A stretch of DNA of 12,300 nucleotides, taken from assembly GCF_946885885.1 (NCBI RefSeq), contig NZ_CAMPHN010000130.1, positions 1 to 12,300 on the forward strand, given 5' to 3'. The DNA is from an uncultured Pseudomonas sp. GTDB lineage: Bacteria > Pseudomonadota > Gammaproteobacteria > Pseudomonadales > Pseudomonadaceae. A program made the position numbers and the translations under genes. The notes below the pieces were generated by a model. It was not told the DNA's origin and did no database searches. It saw only the letters and a list, made by a program, of their open reading frames with translations. Shown in pieces: positions 5,821 through 12,300 of this stretch; positions within the stretch are counted from its first letter, which is position 1, and each line of letters begins with the position of its first letter.

Positions 5821-7518
5821 ATGTCATCTGGTCTTCTTGCCCTACTCGCGTTTTCCCCGATCTTGCTGGCGGCGATTCTGCTGATCGGCCTGCGCTGGCC
5901 GGCCAAACACGCCATGCCCCTGGTTTACCTGGTCACCGCCGCCGTCGGTCTGTTCGTCTGGGACATGAGCGTCAACCGCGTGCTGGCTTCCACCGTGCAA
6001 GGCCTGCTGATCACCCTCGGCCTGCTGTGGATCATCTTCGGCGCGATTCTGCTGCTCAACACCCTCAAACACTCCGGCGGGATCACCGCGATCCGCGCGG
6101 GCTTCGCCACCATCAGCCCGGACCGGCGGATTCAGGCGATCATCATCGCCTGGCTGTTCGGCTGCTTTATCGAGGGGGCTTCCGGCTTCGGCACCCCGGC
6201 GGCTATCGCCGCACCGCTGCTGGTGGCCATCGGTTTCCCGGCCATGGCCGCGGTATTGCTCGGCATGCTGGTACAGAGCACGCCGGTGTCCTTCGGCGCG
6301 GTGGGCACGCCGATCATCGTCGGCATCAATACCGGCCTGGATTCCGCGACCATCGGTGCGCAACTGGTCGAACAAGGTTCGTCCTGGGCGCAGTTCCTGC
6401 AGTTGATCACCAGCGAAGTGGCGATCATCCACGCCACCGTCGGTACCGTCATGCCGCTGGTGATGGTGCTGATGCTGACGCGCTTCTTCGGCAGCGAAAA
6501 AAGCTGGAAAGCCGGTTTCGAAGTGCTGCCGTTCGCGATTTTCGCCGGCCTGTCCTTCACCATTCCCTATGCCCTGACCGGCGTGTTGCTCGGCCCGGAA
6601 TTTCCCTCCCTGGCCGGCGGCCTGATCGGCCTGGCGATTGTCACCAGCGCCGCGCGCATGGGCTTTCTGCTGCCGAAAACCACCTGGGACTTCGCCCCGG
6701 CGGACAAATGGCCGGCCGAATGGCTGGGCACCGTCGAGATGAAACTGGACCAGCTGACCAGCAAGCCGATGAGCGCATTGCGCGCCTGGCTGCCCTATGT
6801 GCTGGTCGGCGCGCTGCTGGTGATCAGCCGCGTGGTGCCGGAAGTCGGCGCGGCACTGAAAGCCGTGGTGGTGAACTTCCCCGACCTGCTCGGCGAAACA
6901 GGAGTCAGTGCCAACTTCCAGCCGTTGTACCTGCCCGGCGGCATTCTGGTCACCGTGGTGCTGGCCACGTTCTTCTTCCACGGCATGAAGCTGCGCGAAC
7001 TGGGCGCCGCGGTGAAAGAATCCTCCAGCGTGCTGCTCAGCGCCGGTTTTGTGCTGCTGTTCACCGTGCCCATGGTGCGCATCCTGATCAACTCCGGTGT
7101 GAATGGCGCGGACCTGGCCAGCATGCCAATCCTGATGGCGCGCTGGGTGGCGGATAGCGTCGGCGGCATTTACCCGCTGCTGGCCCCGAGCATCGGCGCC
7201 CTGGGCGCGTTTATCGCCGGCTCCAACACTGTGAGTAATATGATGTTCAGCCAGTTCCAGTTCGGCGTCGCCAGTAGCCTGGGTATTTCCAGTGCCCTGG
7301 TGGTCGCGGTGCAGGCCATAGGCGCGGCGGCGGGCAACATGGTGGCGATTCACAACGTGGTTGCCGCTTCCGCCACGGTCGGTTTGCTCGGCCGCGAAGG
7401 CAGCATCCTGCGCAAGACCATCTGGCCTACCCTGTACTACGTGCTGTTTACCGGCTTGATTGCGCTGTTCGCCATCTATGGACTGGGCATCAGCGATCCA
7501 CTGGTAACCGGCCGATAA
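5821..7518 (+). CDS. lldP: L-lactate permease LldP (LctP family)
   Basis: An inner-membrane proton symporter that imports lactate and probably the related 2-hydroxy acid glycolate. Length is 565 aa, close to E. coli LldP and GlcA. The protein is hydrophobic from end to end, with roughly 12-14 membrane segments. Family blocks include YLVTAAVGLFVWDM near residue 40, FGCFIEGASGFGTPAAIAAP near residue 115, SFGAVGTPIIVGINTG near residue 160, and near the C-terminus GALGAFIAGSNTVSNMMFSQFQFG and AAAGNMVAIHNVVAASATVG. AAGGAG lies 8 nt before the ATG and overlaps the stop of a 23-codon upstream ORF. It is the first large gene of the lldPDE operon and is presumably repressed by LldR at the palindrome at 5674. 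A GC-rich hairpin separates it from lldD. Confidence 0.96.
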   Translation: MSSGLLALLAFSPILLAAILLIGLRWPAKHAMPLVYLVTAAVGLFVWDMSVNRVLASTVQGLLITLGLLWIIFGAILLLNTLKHSGGITAIRAGFATISPDRRIQAIIIAWLFGCFIEGASGFGTPAAIAAPLLVAIGFPAMAAVLLGMLVQSTPVSFGAVGTPIIVGINTGLDSATIGAQLVEQGSSWAQFLQLITSEVAIIHATVGTVMPLVMVLMLTRFFGSEKSWKAGFEVLPFAIFAGLSFTIPYALTGVLLGPEFPSLAGGLIGLAIVTSAARMGFLLPKTTWDFAPADKWPAEWLGTVEMKLDQLTSKPMSALRAWLPYVLVGALLVISRVVPEVGAALKAVVVNFPDLLGETGVSANFQPLYLPGGILVTVVLATFFFHGMKLRELGAAVKESSSVLLSAGFVLLFTVPMVRILINSGVNGADLASMPILMARWVADSVGGIYPLLAPSIGALGAFIAGSNTVSNMMFSQFQFGVASSLGISSALVVAVQAIGAAAGNMVAIHNVVAASATVGLLGREGSILRKTIWPTLYYVLFTGLIALFAIYGLGISDPLVTGR

Positions 7519-7529
7519 ACGTTGCCCAC

Positions 7530-7560
7530 GCACGCGCCCCGGCCAGCCGGCGGCGCGTGC
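7530..7560 (+). other. GC-rich intercistronic hairpin between lldP and lldD
   Basis: GCACGCGCC (7530-7538) pairs exactly with GGCGCGTGC (7552-7560). Inside, CCGG (7539-7542) pairs with CCGG (7547-7550) around a CCAG loop, leaving one bulged C at 7551. This makes a 13-bp, almost all-GC stem starting 12 nt after the lldP stop. No T run follows, so it is not a standard terminator. It could stabilise the lldP mRNA 3' end, mark a processing site or cause partial polarity. Confidence 0.7.
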
Positions 7561-7617
7561 TGTATAACAGCCGACCCTGCTTCCGACCGCTCCATTCTCC
7601 GAACCAGAGTGCATGCC

Positions 7618-8763
7618 ATGATCATTTCCGCCTCGACTGATTACCGCGCCGCGGCACAACGCAAGCTGCCGCCGTTCCTGTTCCACTACCTCGACGGCGG
7701 CGCCTATGCCGAGCACACGCTCAAGCGCAACGTCGAGGACCTGGCCGATATCGCCCTGCGTCAGCGTGTACTGAGGAACATGTCCGAGCTGAGCCTGGAA
7801 ACCCAGCTGCTCGGCGAAACCCTGTCGATGCCGGTGGCGCTCGCGCCGGTCGGCCTGACCGGCATGTACGCGCGGCGCGGCGAAGTGCAGGCGGCCAAAG
7901 CGGCGGCGAGCAAAGGCATCCCCTTCACCCTGTCGACGGTCTCGGTGTGCCCGATCGAAGAGGTGGCGCCGGCCATCGAGCGGCCGATGTGGTTTCAGCT
8001 CTATGTGCTCAAAGACCGTGGCTTTATGAAAAATGCCCTGGAGCGCGCCAAGGCCGCCGGGGTGACTACCCTGGTATTCACCGTCGACATGCCGGTGCCG
8101 GGCGCCCGTTACCGCGACGCCCACTCCGGCATGAGCGGTCCGAATGCGCCAGTACGCCGCATTCTGCAGGCCATGACCCATCCGAGCTGGGCCTGGGACG
8201 TCGGCCTGCTCGGCAAACCCCACGATTTGGGCAATATCTCCGCCTACCGCGGCAGCCGCACCGGCCTCGCCGACTACATCGGCTGGCTCGGCGCCAATTT
8301 CGACCCTTCGATCTCCTGGAAGGACCTGGAGTGGATCCGCGAATTCTGGCAAGGACCGATGGTGATCAAAGGCATCCTCGACCCGCAGGACGCCAAGGAC
8401 GCAGTGAGTTTCGGCGCCGACGGCATCGTCGTCTCCAACCACGGCGGGCGCCAGCTCGACGGCGTGCTGTCCAGCGCGCGGGCGTTGCCGGCGATCGCCG
8501 ATGCGGTCAAGGGCGACCTGGTGATCCTCGCCGACTCGGGCATTCGCACCGGCCTCGACGTGGTGCGCATGCTCGCCCTCGGCGCCGACAGCGTGATGCT
8601 CGGTCGCGCCTTCATCTATGCACTGGCCACCGCCGGCGGCGCGGGCGTGAGTAACCTGCTGGAGCTGATCGAGAAAGAAATGCGCGTGGCCATGGTGCTG
8701 ACCGGTGCCAAGTCGATCAGCGAAATAAGCGCCGACTCGCTGGTGCGCGAACTGGGCCGCTAA
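7618..8763 (+). CDS. lldD: FMN-dependent L-lactate dehydrogenase LldD
   Basis: A membrane-associated flavoenzyme (381 aa) that oxidises L-lactate to pyruvate and passes electrons to the respiratory quinone pool without NAD. It is a TIM-barrel member of the FMN-dependent 2-hydroxy-acid dehydrogenase family. Visible active-site elements are Y24 in FLFHYLDGG, the FMN-binding stretch [36 protein letters not shown]251 in MVIKGILD, and the signature [10 protein letters not shown] with catalytic base H275 and substrate-binding R278. [18 protein letters not shown] then forms the phosphate-binding region. The ATG at 7618 gives the normal N-terminus [20 protein letters not shown]. The frame is open back to 7522, but the added residues look non-native. 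The Shine-Dalgarno is weak (AGAG). It lies 99 nt after lldP and is presumably co-transcribed with it. Confidence 0.97.
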   Translation: MIISASTDYRAAAQRKLPPFLFHYLDGGAYAEHTLKRNVEDLADIALRQRVLRNMSELSLETQLLGETLSMPVALAPVGLTGMYARRGEVQAAKAAASKGIPFTLSTVSVCPIEEVAPAIERPMWFQLYVLKDRGFMKNALERAKAAGVTTLVFTVDMPVPGARYRDAHSGMSGPNAPVRRILQAMTHPSWAWDVGLLGKPHDLGNISAYRGSRTGLADYIGWLGANFDPSISWKDLEWIREFWQGPMVIKGILDPQDAKDAVSFGADGIVVSNHGGRQLDGVLSSARALPAIADAVKGDLVILADSGIRTGLDVVRMLALGADSVMLGRAFIYALATAGGAGVSNLLELIEKEMRVAMVLTGAKSISEISADSLVRELGR

Positions 8764-8790
8764 GGGACTGCCAAGCCTCCCAAAAAACCG

Positions 8791-8854
8791 TGTAGGAGCC
8801 AGCTTGCTGGCGATGCTTTGTGGTGTGCTGATCGCCAGCAAGCTGGCTCCTACA
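8791..8854. repeat. REP doublet (REPIN-like), TAGGAGCCAGC family, copy 2, inside the lld operon
   Basis: Arms 8791-8814 and 8831-8854 (24 nt each) are perfect reverse complements, separated by 16 nt, and identical to the arms at 4598-4664. Only the spacers differ. It lies in the 173-nt lldD-lldE gap. In mRNA it would form either two small hairpins or one long one, which could protect the upstream lldPD message or reduce lldE expression. Confidence 0.9.
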
Positions 8855-8872
8855 TAGCGTGCTACGCAACAG

Positions 8873-8904
8873 CGCTCCGTCGAAAGCGGAGCGGTGACTG
8901 TCAC
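8873..8904. other. Hairpin and adjoining palindrome upstream of lldE
   Basis: CGCTCCG (8873-8879) and CGGAGCG (8887-8893) form a perfect 7-bp stem with a 7-nt loop. The next 11 bases, GTGAC-T-GTCAC (8894-8904), are a perfect palindrome. Both lie 33-64 nt before the lldE ATG, after the REP doublet. They may be RNA structure or a protein-binding site. No regulator can be named. Confidence 0.5.
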
Positions 8905-8936
8905 AGATAAAGACCATCGACAATTCCGGAGCGCCC

Positions 8937-11747
8937 ATGAGCCTGCCCGCCACCTTCCTTGCCGAGGTGCACCGCCTGATTCCAGCAGATCGCCTGTTCG
9001 ACGACCCGCTGTCGACCCTGGCCTTCGGCACCGATGCCAGCTTCTATCGGCTGATCCCCAAGCTGGTGGTGCGGGTCGAGTCGGAGCGTGAGGTTGTGCA
9101 ATTGCTCAAACTGGCCGGCGCCGAACGGGTGCCGGTGACCTTCCGCGCCGCCGGCACCAGCCTCTCCGGCCAAGCCATCAGCGACTCGGTATTGATCGTA
9201 CTGGGCGATAACTGGAATGGCCGCGAAGTCCGCGGCCAGGGCCAGCAGATCCGCCTGCAACCCGGGGTGATAGGCGCTGCGGCCAACGCCGTGTTGGCAC
9301 CCTACCAGCGCAAGATCGGCCCGGATCCGGCCTCGATCAACGCCTGCAAGATCGGCGGAATAGTCGCCAACAATGCCAGCGGCATGTGCTGTGGCACCGC
9401 ACACAACAGCTATCACACGCTGGCCGGGATACGCCTGGTACTGGCCGACGGCACCGTGCTGGACACCGAAGACCCAATCAGCGTCACACGCTTCTTCGCC
9501 ACCCATGCCGAGCTGCTCGAGCAACTCGCCGAGTTGGGCCGCAAGACCCGCGCCAATAGCCAACTGGCAGCAAAAATCCGGCATAAATACCGGCTGAAGA
9601 ACACCACCGGGCTGTCGCTCAACGCCCTGGTCGATTTCGACCAGCCGCTGGATATCCTCAGCCACCTGATGGTCGGCTCCGAAGGCACCCTGGGCTTTAT
9701 CAGCGCGGTAACCTACGACACTGTGCCGGACCACCCGCACAAGGCCAGCGCCCTGCTGGTATTTCCCGATGTGGAAAGCTGTTGCCGCGCGGTAACCCTG
9801 CTCAAACTGCAACCGGTATCCGCGGTGGAACTGCTGGACAGGCGCAGCCTGCGCTCGGTGCAGAACAAGCCCGGCATGCCGGAATGGGTGAAGAGCCTGT
9901 CGGACGGCGCCTGTGCCCTGCTGATCGAATCCCGCGCCGCCAGCAAGAGTCTGCTGCATGAACAACTCGAGCTGATCATGGCTTCGGTCAGCGAATTTCC
10001 GCTGGAGAAGCGCGTCGACTTCAGCACAGACCCGGCCGTGTACAACCTGCTGTGGAAAATCCGTAAGGACACCTTCCCTGCCGTCGGCGCGGTGCGCCAG
10101 ACCGGCACTACTGTGATCATCGAGGACGTGACCTTCCCCATCGAACAGCTCGCCGAGGGCGTCAATCGCCTGCTCGCGCTGTTCGATAAACACGGCTATG
10201 ACGAGGCGATCATTTTCGGCCACGCCCTGGAGGGCAACCTGCACTTCGTCTTCACCCAGGGCTTCGACGACCCGCTGCAAGTGGCGCGCTACGAAGCCTT
10301 TATGCAGGACGTGGCGCAGCTGGTGGCGGTGGAGTTCGGAGGCTCGCTCAAGGCCGAACACGGCACCGGGCGTAATATGGCGCCCTTCGTCGAACTGGAA
10401 TGGGGCGCCGATGCCTACCAGTTGATGTGGCAACTCAAGCGCCTGTTCGATCCGCAGGGCATCCTCAATCCGGACGTGGTACTCAGCGAAGATCCACAAA
10501 TCCACCTGAAAAATCTCAAGCCGCTGCCGGCCGCCGATGCAATCGTCGACAAGTGCATCGAATGCGGCTTCTGCGAGTCGGTGTGCCCGTCCAAGGGGCT
10601 GACCCTCAGCCCGCGCCAGCGCATCGTGATCTGGCGCGATATCCAGGCGAAAAAACGTGCGGGCATCGACACCACGGCGCTCGAACGCGACTACCAATAC
10701 CAGGGCATCGACACCTGCGCCGCCACAGGCCTATGCGCCGAGCGCTGCCCGGTGGGGATCAATACCGGCGATCTGGTGCGCCAGCTGCGCGCCCGCGATG
10801 CCAACAACACCCGCACCACCGACTGGTTGGCGAATAACTTCCGCCGCGCCATGCAGGGCACCCGGGTCATGCTGCATGTGGCCAACGGCGCGCGCATGCT
10901 TATGGGCGCGCCCCTGCTCAGCCGCACCTCGGCGGCCTTGAGCAAGACCAGCCAGGGCCGCGTGCCGCAATGGACACCGGCCATGCCGCAACCGATTCGC
11001 CGGTTGCGGCTGCCCGAGGCCAACGACGATCCACGGCCCCGGGTGGTATATCTGGCGGCCTGCGTATCTCGCGCCATGGGCCCGGCGGCCAGCGATAGCG
11101 AGCAGGTGCCGCTGCTCGACAAGACCCGCGCCTTGCTGGAGAAAGGCGGCTTCCAGGTGCTGTTCCCGGCCGATCTGGATAACCTTTGCTGCGGCCAGCC
11201 ATTCGCTTCCAAGGGCTATGCCGAGCAAGCGCAGCGCAAGAAACAGGAGCTGATCGACGCCCTGCTTGAGGCCAGCCGCGGCGGCCTCGACCCGATCTAT
11301 TGCGACACCAGCCCCTGCACCCTGCGTCTGCTGCAAGATGGCCTGGACCCGCGCTTGAAGTTGCATGATCCGGTGAAATTTATCCGCGAGCAGTTGCTCG
11401 ACAAACTGGATATCCAGCCGCAACACGCGCCCATCGCCGTGCATGTCACCTGCAGCACCCAGCACCTCGGGGAAGCCCAGGGGCTGATCGACATCGTGCG
11501 GCGCTGCACCCGCGAGGTGGTGATTCCCGAAGGCATTCATTGCTGCGGCTTCGCCGGCGACAAGGGCTTCACCACCCCCGAATTGAACGGCCACGCCCTG
11601 CGCAGCCTGAAGTCGGCGGTGCAGTACTGCAATGAGGGCATCAGCACCAGCCGCACCTGCGAGATCGGCCTCAGCCAGCACGGCGGCATTGACTACCACG
11701 GCCTGGTTTACTTGGTAGACCGCGTCTCGCAGGCGAAATCGGGGTAA
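8937..11747 (+). CDS. lldE: FAD/Fe-S NAD-independent D-lactate dehydrogenase LldE (Dld-II type)
   Basis: A 936-aa respiratory D-lactate dehydrogenase oxidising D-lactate to pyruvate, usually membrane-associated. Residues about 38-250 are the FAD-binding PCMH domain (PVTFRAAGTSLSGQAISDSV, KIGGIVANNASGMCCG, GSEGTLGF). Residues about 270-515 are the FAD-oxidase C domain, with GH429ALEGNLH436F and EH475GTGRN. Next is a ferredoxin-like part: C540, C543, C546, C550 followed by Pro (a full 4Fe-4S set), then C594, C600, C604 followed by Pro, with Thr at 597 where the second Cys would be. The C-terminal part carries two CCG repeats (C709 with C751/C752, and C839 with C869/C870), as in GlcF/HdrB. It is thus a fusion of GlcD-like and GlcF-like halves. 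GGAG lies 5 nt before the ATG. The name lldE follows P. aeruginosa usage and is unrelated to Bacillus LutA/LldE. Confidence 0.94.
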   Translation: MSLPATFLAEVHRLIPADRLFDDPLSTLAFGTDASFYRLIPKLVVRVESEREVVQLLKLAGAERVPVTFRAAGTSLSGQAISDSVLIVLGDNWNGREVRGQGQQIRLQPGVIGAAANAVLAPYQRKIGPDPASINACKIGGIVANNASGMCCGTAHNSYHTLAGIRLVLADGTVLDTEDPISVTRFFATHAELLEQLAELGRKTRANSQLAAKIRHKYRLKNTTGLSLNALVDFDQPLDILSHLMVGSEGTLGFISAVTYDTVPDHPHKASALLVFPDVESCCRAVTLLKLQPVSAVELLDRRSLRSVQNKPGMPEWVKSLSDGACALLIESRAASKSLLHEQLELIMASVSEFPLEKRVDFSTDPAVYNLLWKIRKDTFPAVGAVRQTGTTVIIEDVTFPIEQLAEGVNRLLALFDKHGYDEAIIFGHALEGNLHFVFTQGFDDPLQVARYEAFMQDVAQLVAVEFGGSLKAEHGTGRNMAPFVELEWGADAYQLMWQLKRLFDPQGILNPDVVLSEDPQIHLKNLKPLPAADAIVDKCIECGFCESVCPSKGLTLSPRQRIVIWRDIQAKKRAGIDTTALERDYQYQGIDTCAATGLCAERCPVGINTGDLVRQLRARDANNTRTTDWLANNFRRAMQGTRVMLHVANGARMLMGAPLLSRTSAALSKTSQGRVPQWTPAMPQPIRRLRLPEANDDPRPRVVYLAACVSRAMGPAASDSEQVPLLDKTRALLEKGGFQVLFPADLDNLCCGQPFASKGYAEQAQRKKQELIDALLEASRGGLDPIYCDTSPCTLRLLQDGLDPRLKLHDPVKFIREQLLDKLDIQPQHAPIAVHVTCSTQHLGEAQGLIDIVRRCTREVVIPEGIHCCGFAGDKGFTTPELNGHALRSLKSAVQYCNEGISTSRTCEIGLSQHGGIDYHGLVYLVDRVSQAKSG

Positions 11748-11803
11748 CCGCCAACTGTCCAAGCGCTCAAGGCCGAGCCTTTCGCGCAGGGTTGGCAGCG
11801 TGC

Positions 11804-11832
11804 CCGTGCAGAGTCGGCGCCCGCCTGCACGG
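11804..11832 (+). terminator. Hairpin after lldE, possible transcript end
   Basis: CCGTGCAG (11804-11811) pairs with CTGCACGG (11825-11832), giving an 8-bp stem with a 13-nt GC-rich loop, 57 nt after the lldE stop. GAAAAC follows instead of a T run, so it is not a classical intrinsic terminator. The rest of the 217-nt gap to the next gene shows nothing I can name. Confidence 0.3.
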
Positions 11833-11964
11833 AAAACACCTGAACTCCCCATGTGATAAGGCAGTCAGCTTTTATGAGCCTTAAACAAACCAGGCCGACA
11901 TCGATCCCGCCTGTGCCCTCGCTATGGGCATTCTCCGGGGAATTCATGATGAGAGGACTATCAG

Positions 11965-12240
11965 ATGAAGCTTATGACTATGCTGTTTGCCACCGCTGCC
12001 CTAGCATCCGCCCCGGCGTTCGCCGAAGACCTCTGCGCGATCCAGCTGCAGAAGCTCGACAATAAGGAAACCCAGACCATTACCCTGGGCTCGCCAGCCA
12101 AAGAGCAGGTGGAAGAACTGACCCAGCAAGCCAAAGAGGCGCAAAGCGCGGGCGATACCAAAGCCTGCATCAGCCACTCCGCCCAAGCGCTGCAATTGCT
12201 CGATGTATCCAATAGCGAAAACGGCCAGAGCAGCAACTAA
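11965..12240 (+). CDS. Small predicted periplasmic protein, function unknown
   Basis: A 91-aa protein I do not recognise. Residues 1-20 (MKLMTMLFATAALASAPAFA) form a clear Sec signal peptide, with AFA before the likely cleavage site and ED after it. The first mature Cys is not at +1, so it is not a lipoprotein. The mature part of about 71 aa has two Cys, one at residue 24 and one in TKACISHS, which could form one disulphide bond. The rest, rich in Glu, Gln, Lys and Ala, reads as two amphipathic helices and ends in a polar NSENGQSSN tail. GAGAGGA (11951-11957) lies 7 nt before the ATG, a strong ribosome-binding site. It is 217 nt from lldE with a hairpin between, so it probably has its own promoter. 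A role in lactate use is not implied. Confidence 0.8.
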   Translation: MKLMTMLFATAALASAPAFAEDLCAIQLQKLDNKETQTITLGSPAKEQVEELTQQAKEAQSAGDTKACISHSAQALQLLDVSNSENGQSSN

Positions 12241-12300
12241 CGCCATAGGGTCTGTTGCCGTTTCATCGCGACCGCGCCGGAGCCTGTTTTAGCGCGAGAC

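Noticed and set aside
7522..7617. Upstream extension of lldD (32 more codons)
   Set aside because: The added residues are encoded by the GC hairpin region and do not resemble the family; the conserved N-terminus begins at 7618.
5842..8904. A 1020-codon open frame on the minus strand opposite lldP and lldD
   Set aside because: It is a codon-bias shadow of two well-recognised genes in GC-rich DNA. Its translation is rich in His, Gln, Arg and Gly without any recognisable domain.
8901..10697. A 598-codon open frame on the minus strand opposite lldE
   Set aside because: Shadow of the FAD-binding half of lldE, for the same reasons; lldE has complete domain motifs over the whole span.
11853..12065. 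70-codon plus-strand open frame overlapping the small exported protein gene
   Set aside because: Out of frame with the gene that has the signal peptide and strong ribosome-binding site; no supporting start signal.

Overview
The window looks like a Pseudomonas (Pseudomonadaceae) chromosome. The coding DNA is GC-rich. The protein sequences of SmpB, LldR, LldP, LldD and the FAD/Fe-S lactate dehydrogenase read as Pseudomonas versions, and two REP/REPIN-type repeat families typical of pseudomonads are present. The organism assignment rests on recognition, not on a search.

Layout. 1-543: no gene; a weak terminator-like element, one REP doublet and a degenerate direct repeat. 544-1578 (-): an orphan GlxA-type AraC regulator. 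1695-3842 (-): a tightly overlapping operon in the order Na+-dependent transporter (NSS family), ratA, rnfH. 3843-3951: a short divergent promoter region. 3952-4434 (+): smpB, whose -10 box lies so close to the ATG that the mRNA is probably leaderless or nearly so. 4435-4705: six tandem GCTGCAA heptamers and a REP doublet between the convergent smpB and lldR. 4706-5506 (-): lldR. 5507-5820: lldR/lldP control region. 5821-11747 (+): lldP, lldD, lldE. 11965-12240 (+): a small predicted exported protein. 12241-12300: nothing recognised.

The main unit is the lactate-utilisation locus. LldP imports lactate. LldD (FMN) oxidises L-lactate and LldE (FAD plus Fe-S) oxidises D-lactate to pyruvate, both independently of NAD and feeding the respiratory chain. 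LldR, a GntR/FadR-type repressor, is divergent. Its predicted operator core, TGGT-N3-ACCA, occurs twice: once as a 25-bp perfect palindrome on the lldP side and once next to the lldR ribosome-binding site.

The least expected features lie in the lldP leader. A 23-codon ORF has its own Shine-Dalgarno sequence, and its stop codon overlaps the lldP Shine-Dalgarno. An AAnAANAA-type Hfq/Crc motif sits just upstream of that ORF rather than next to lldP. Other notable points are a GC-rich hairpin between lldP and lldD, a REP doublet plus further dyads between lldD and lldE, and a second Fe-S motif in LldE that has Thr where the second Cys would be, as in the [3Fe-4S] site of SdhB.
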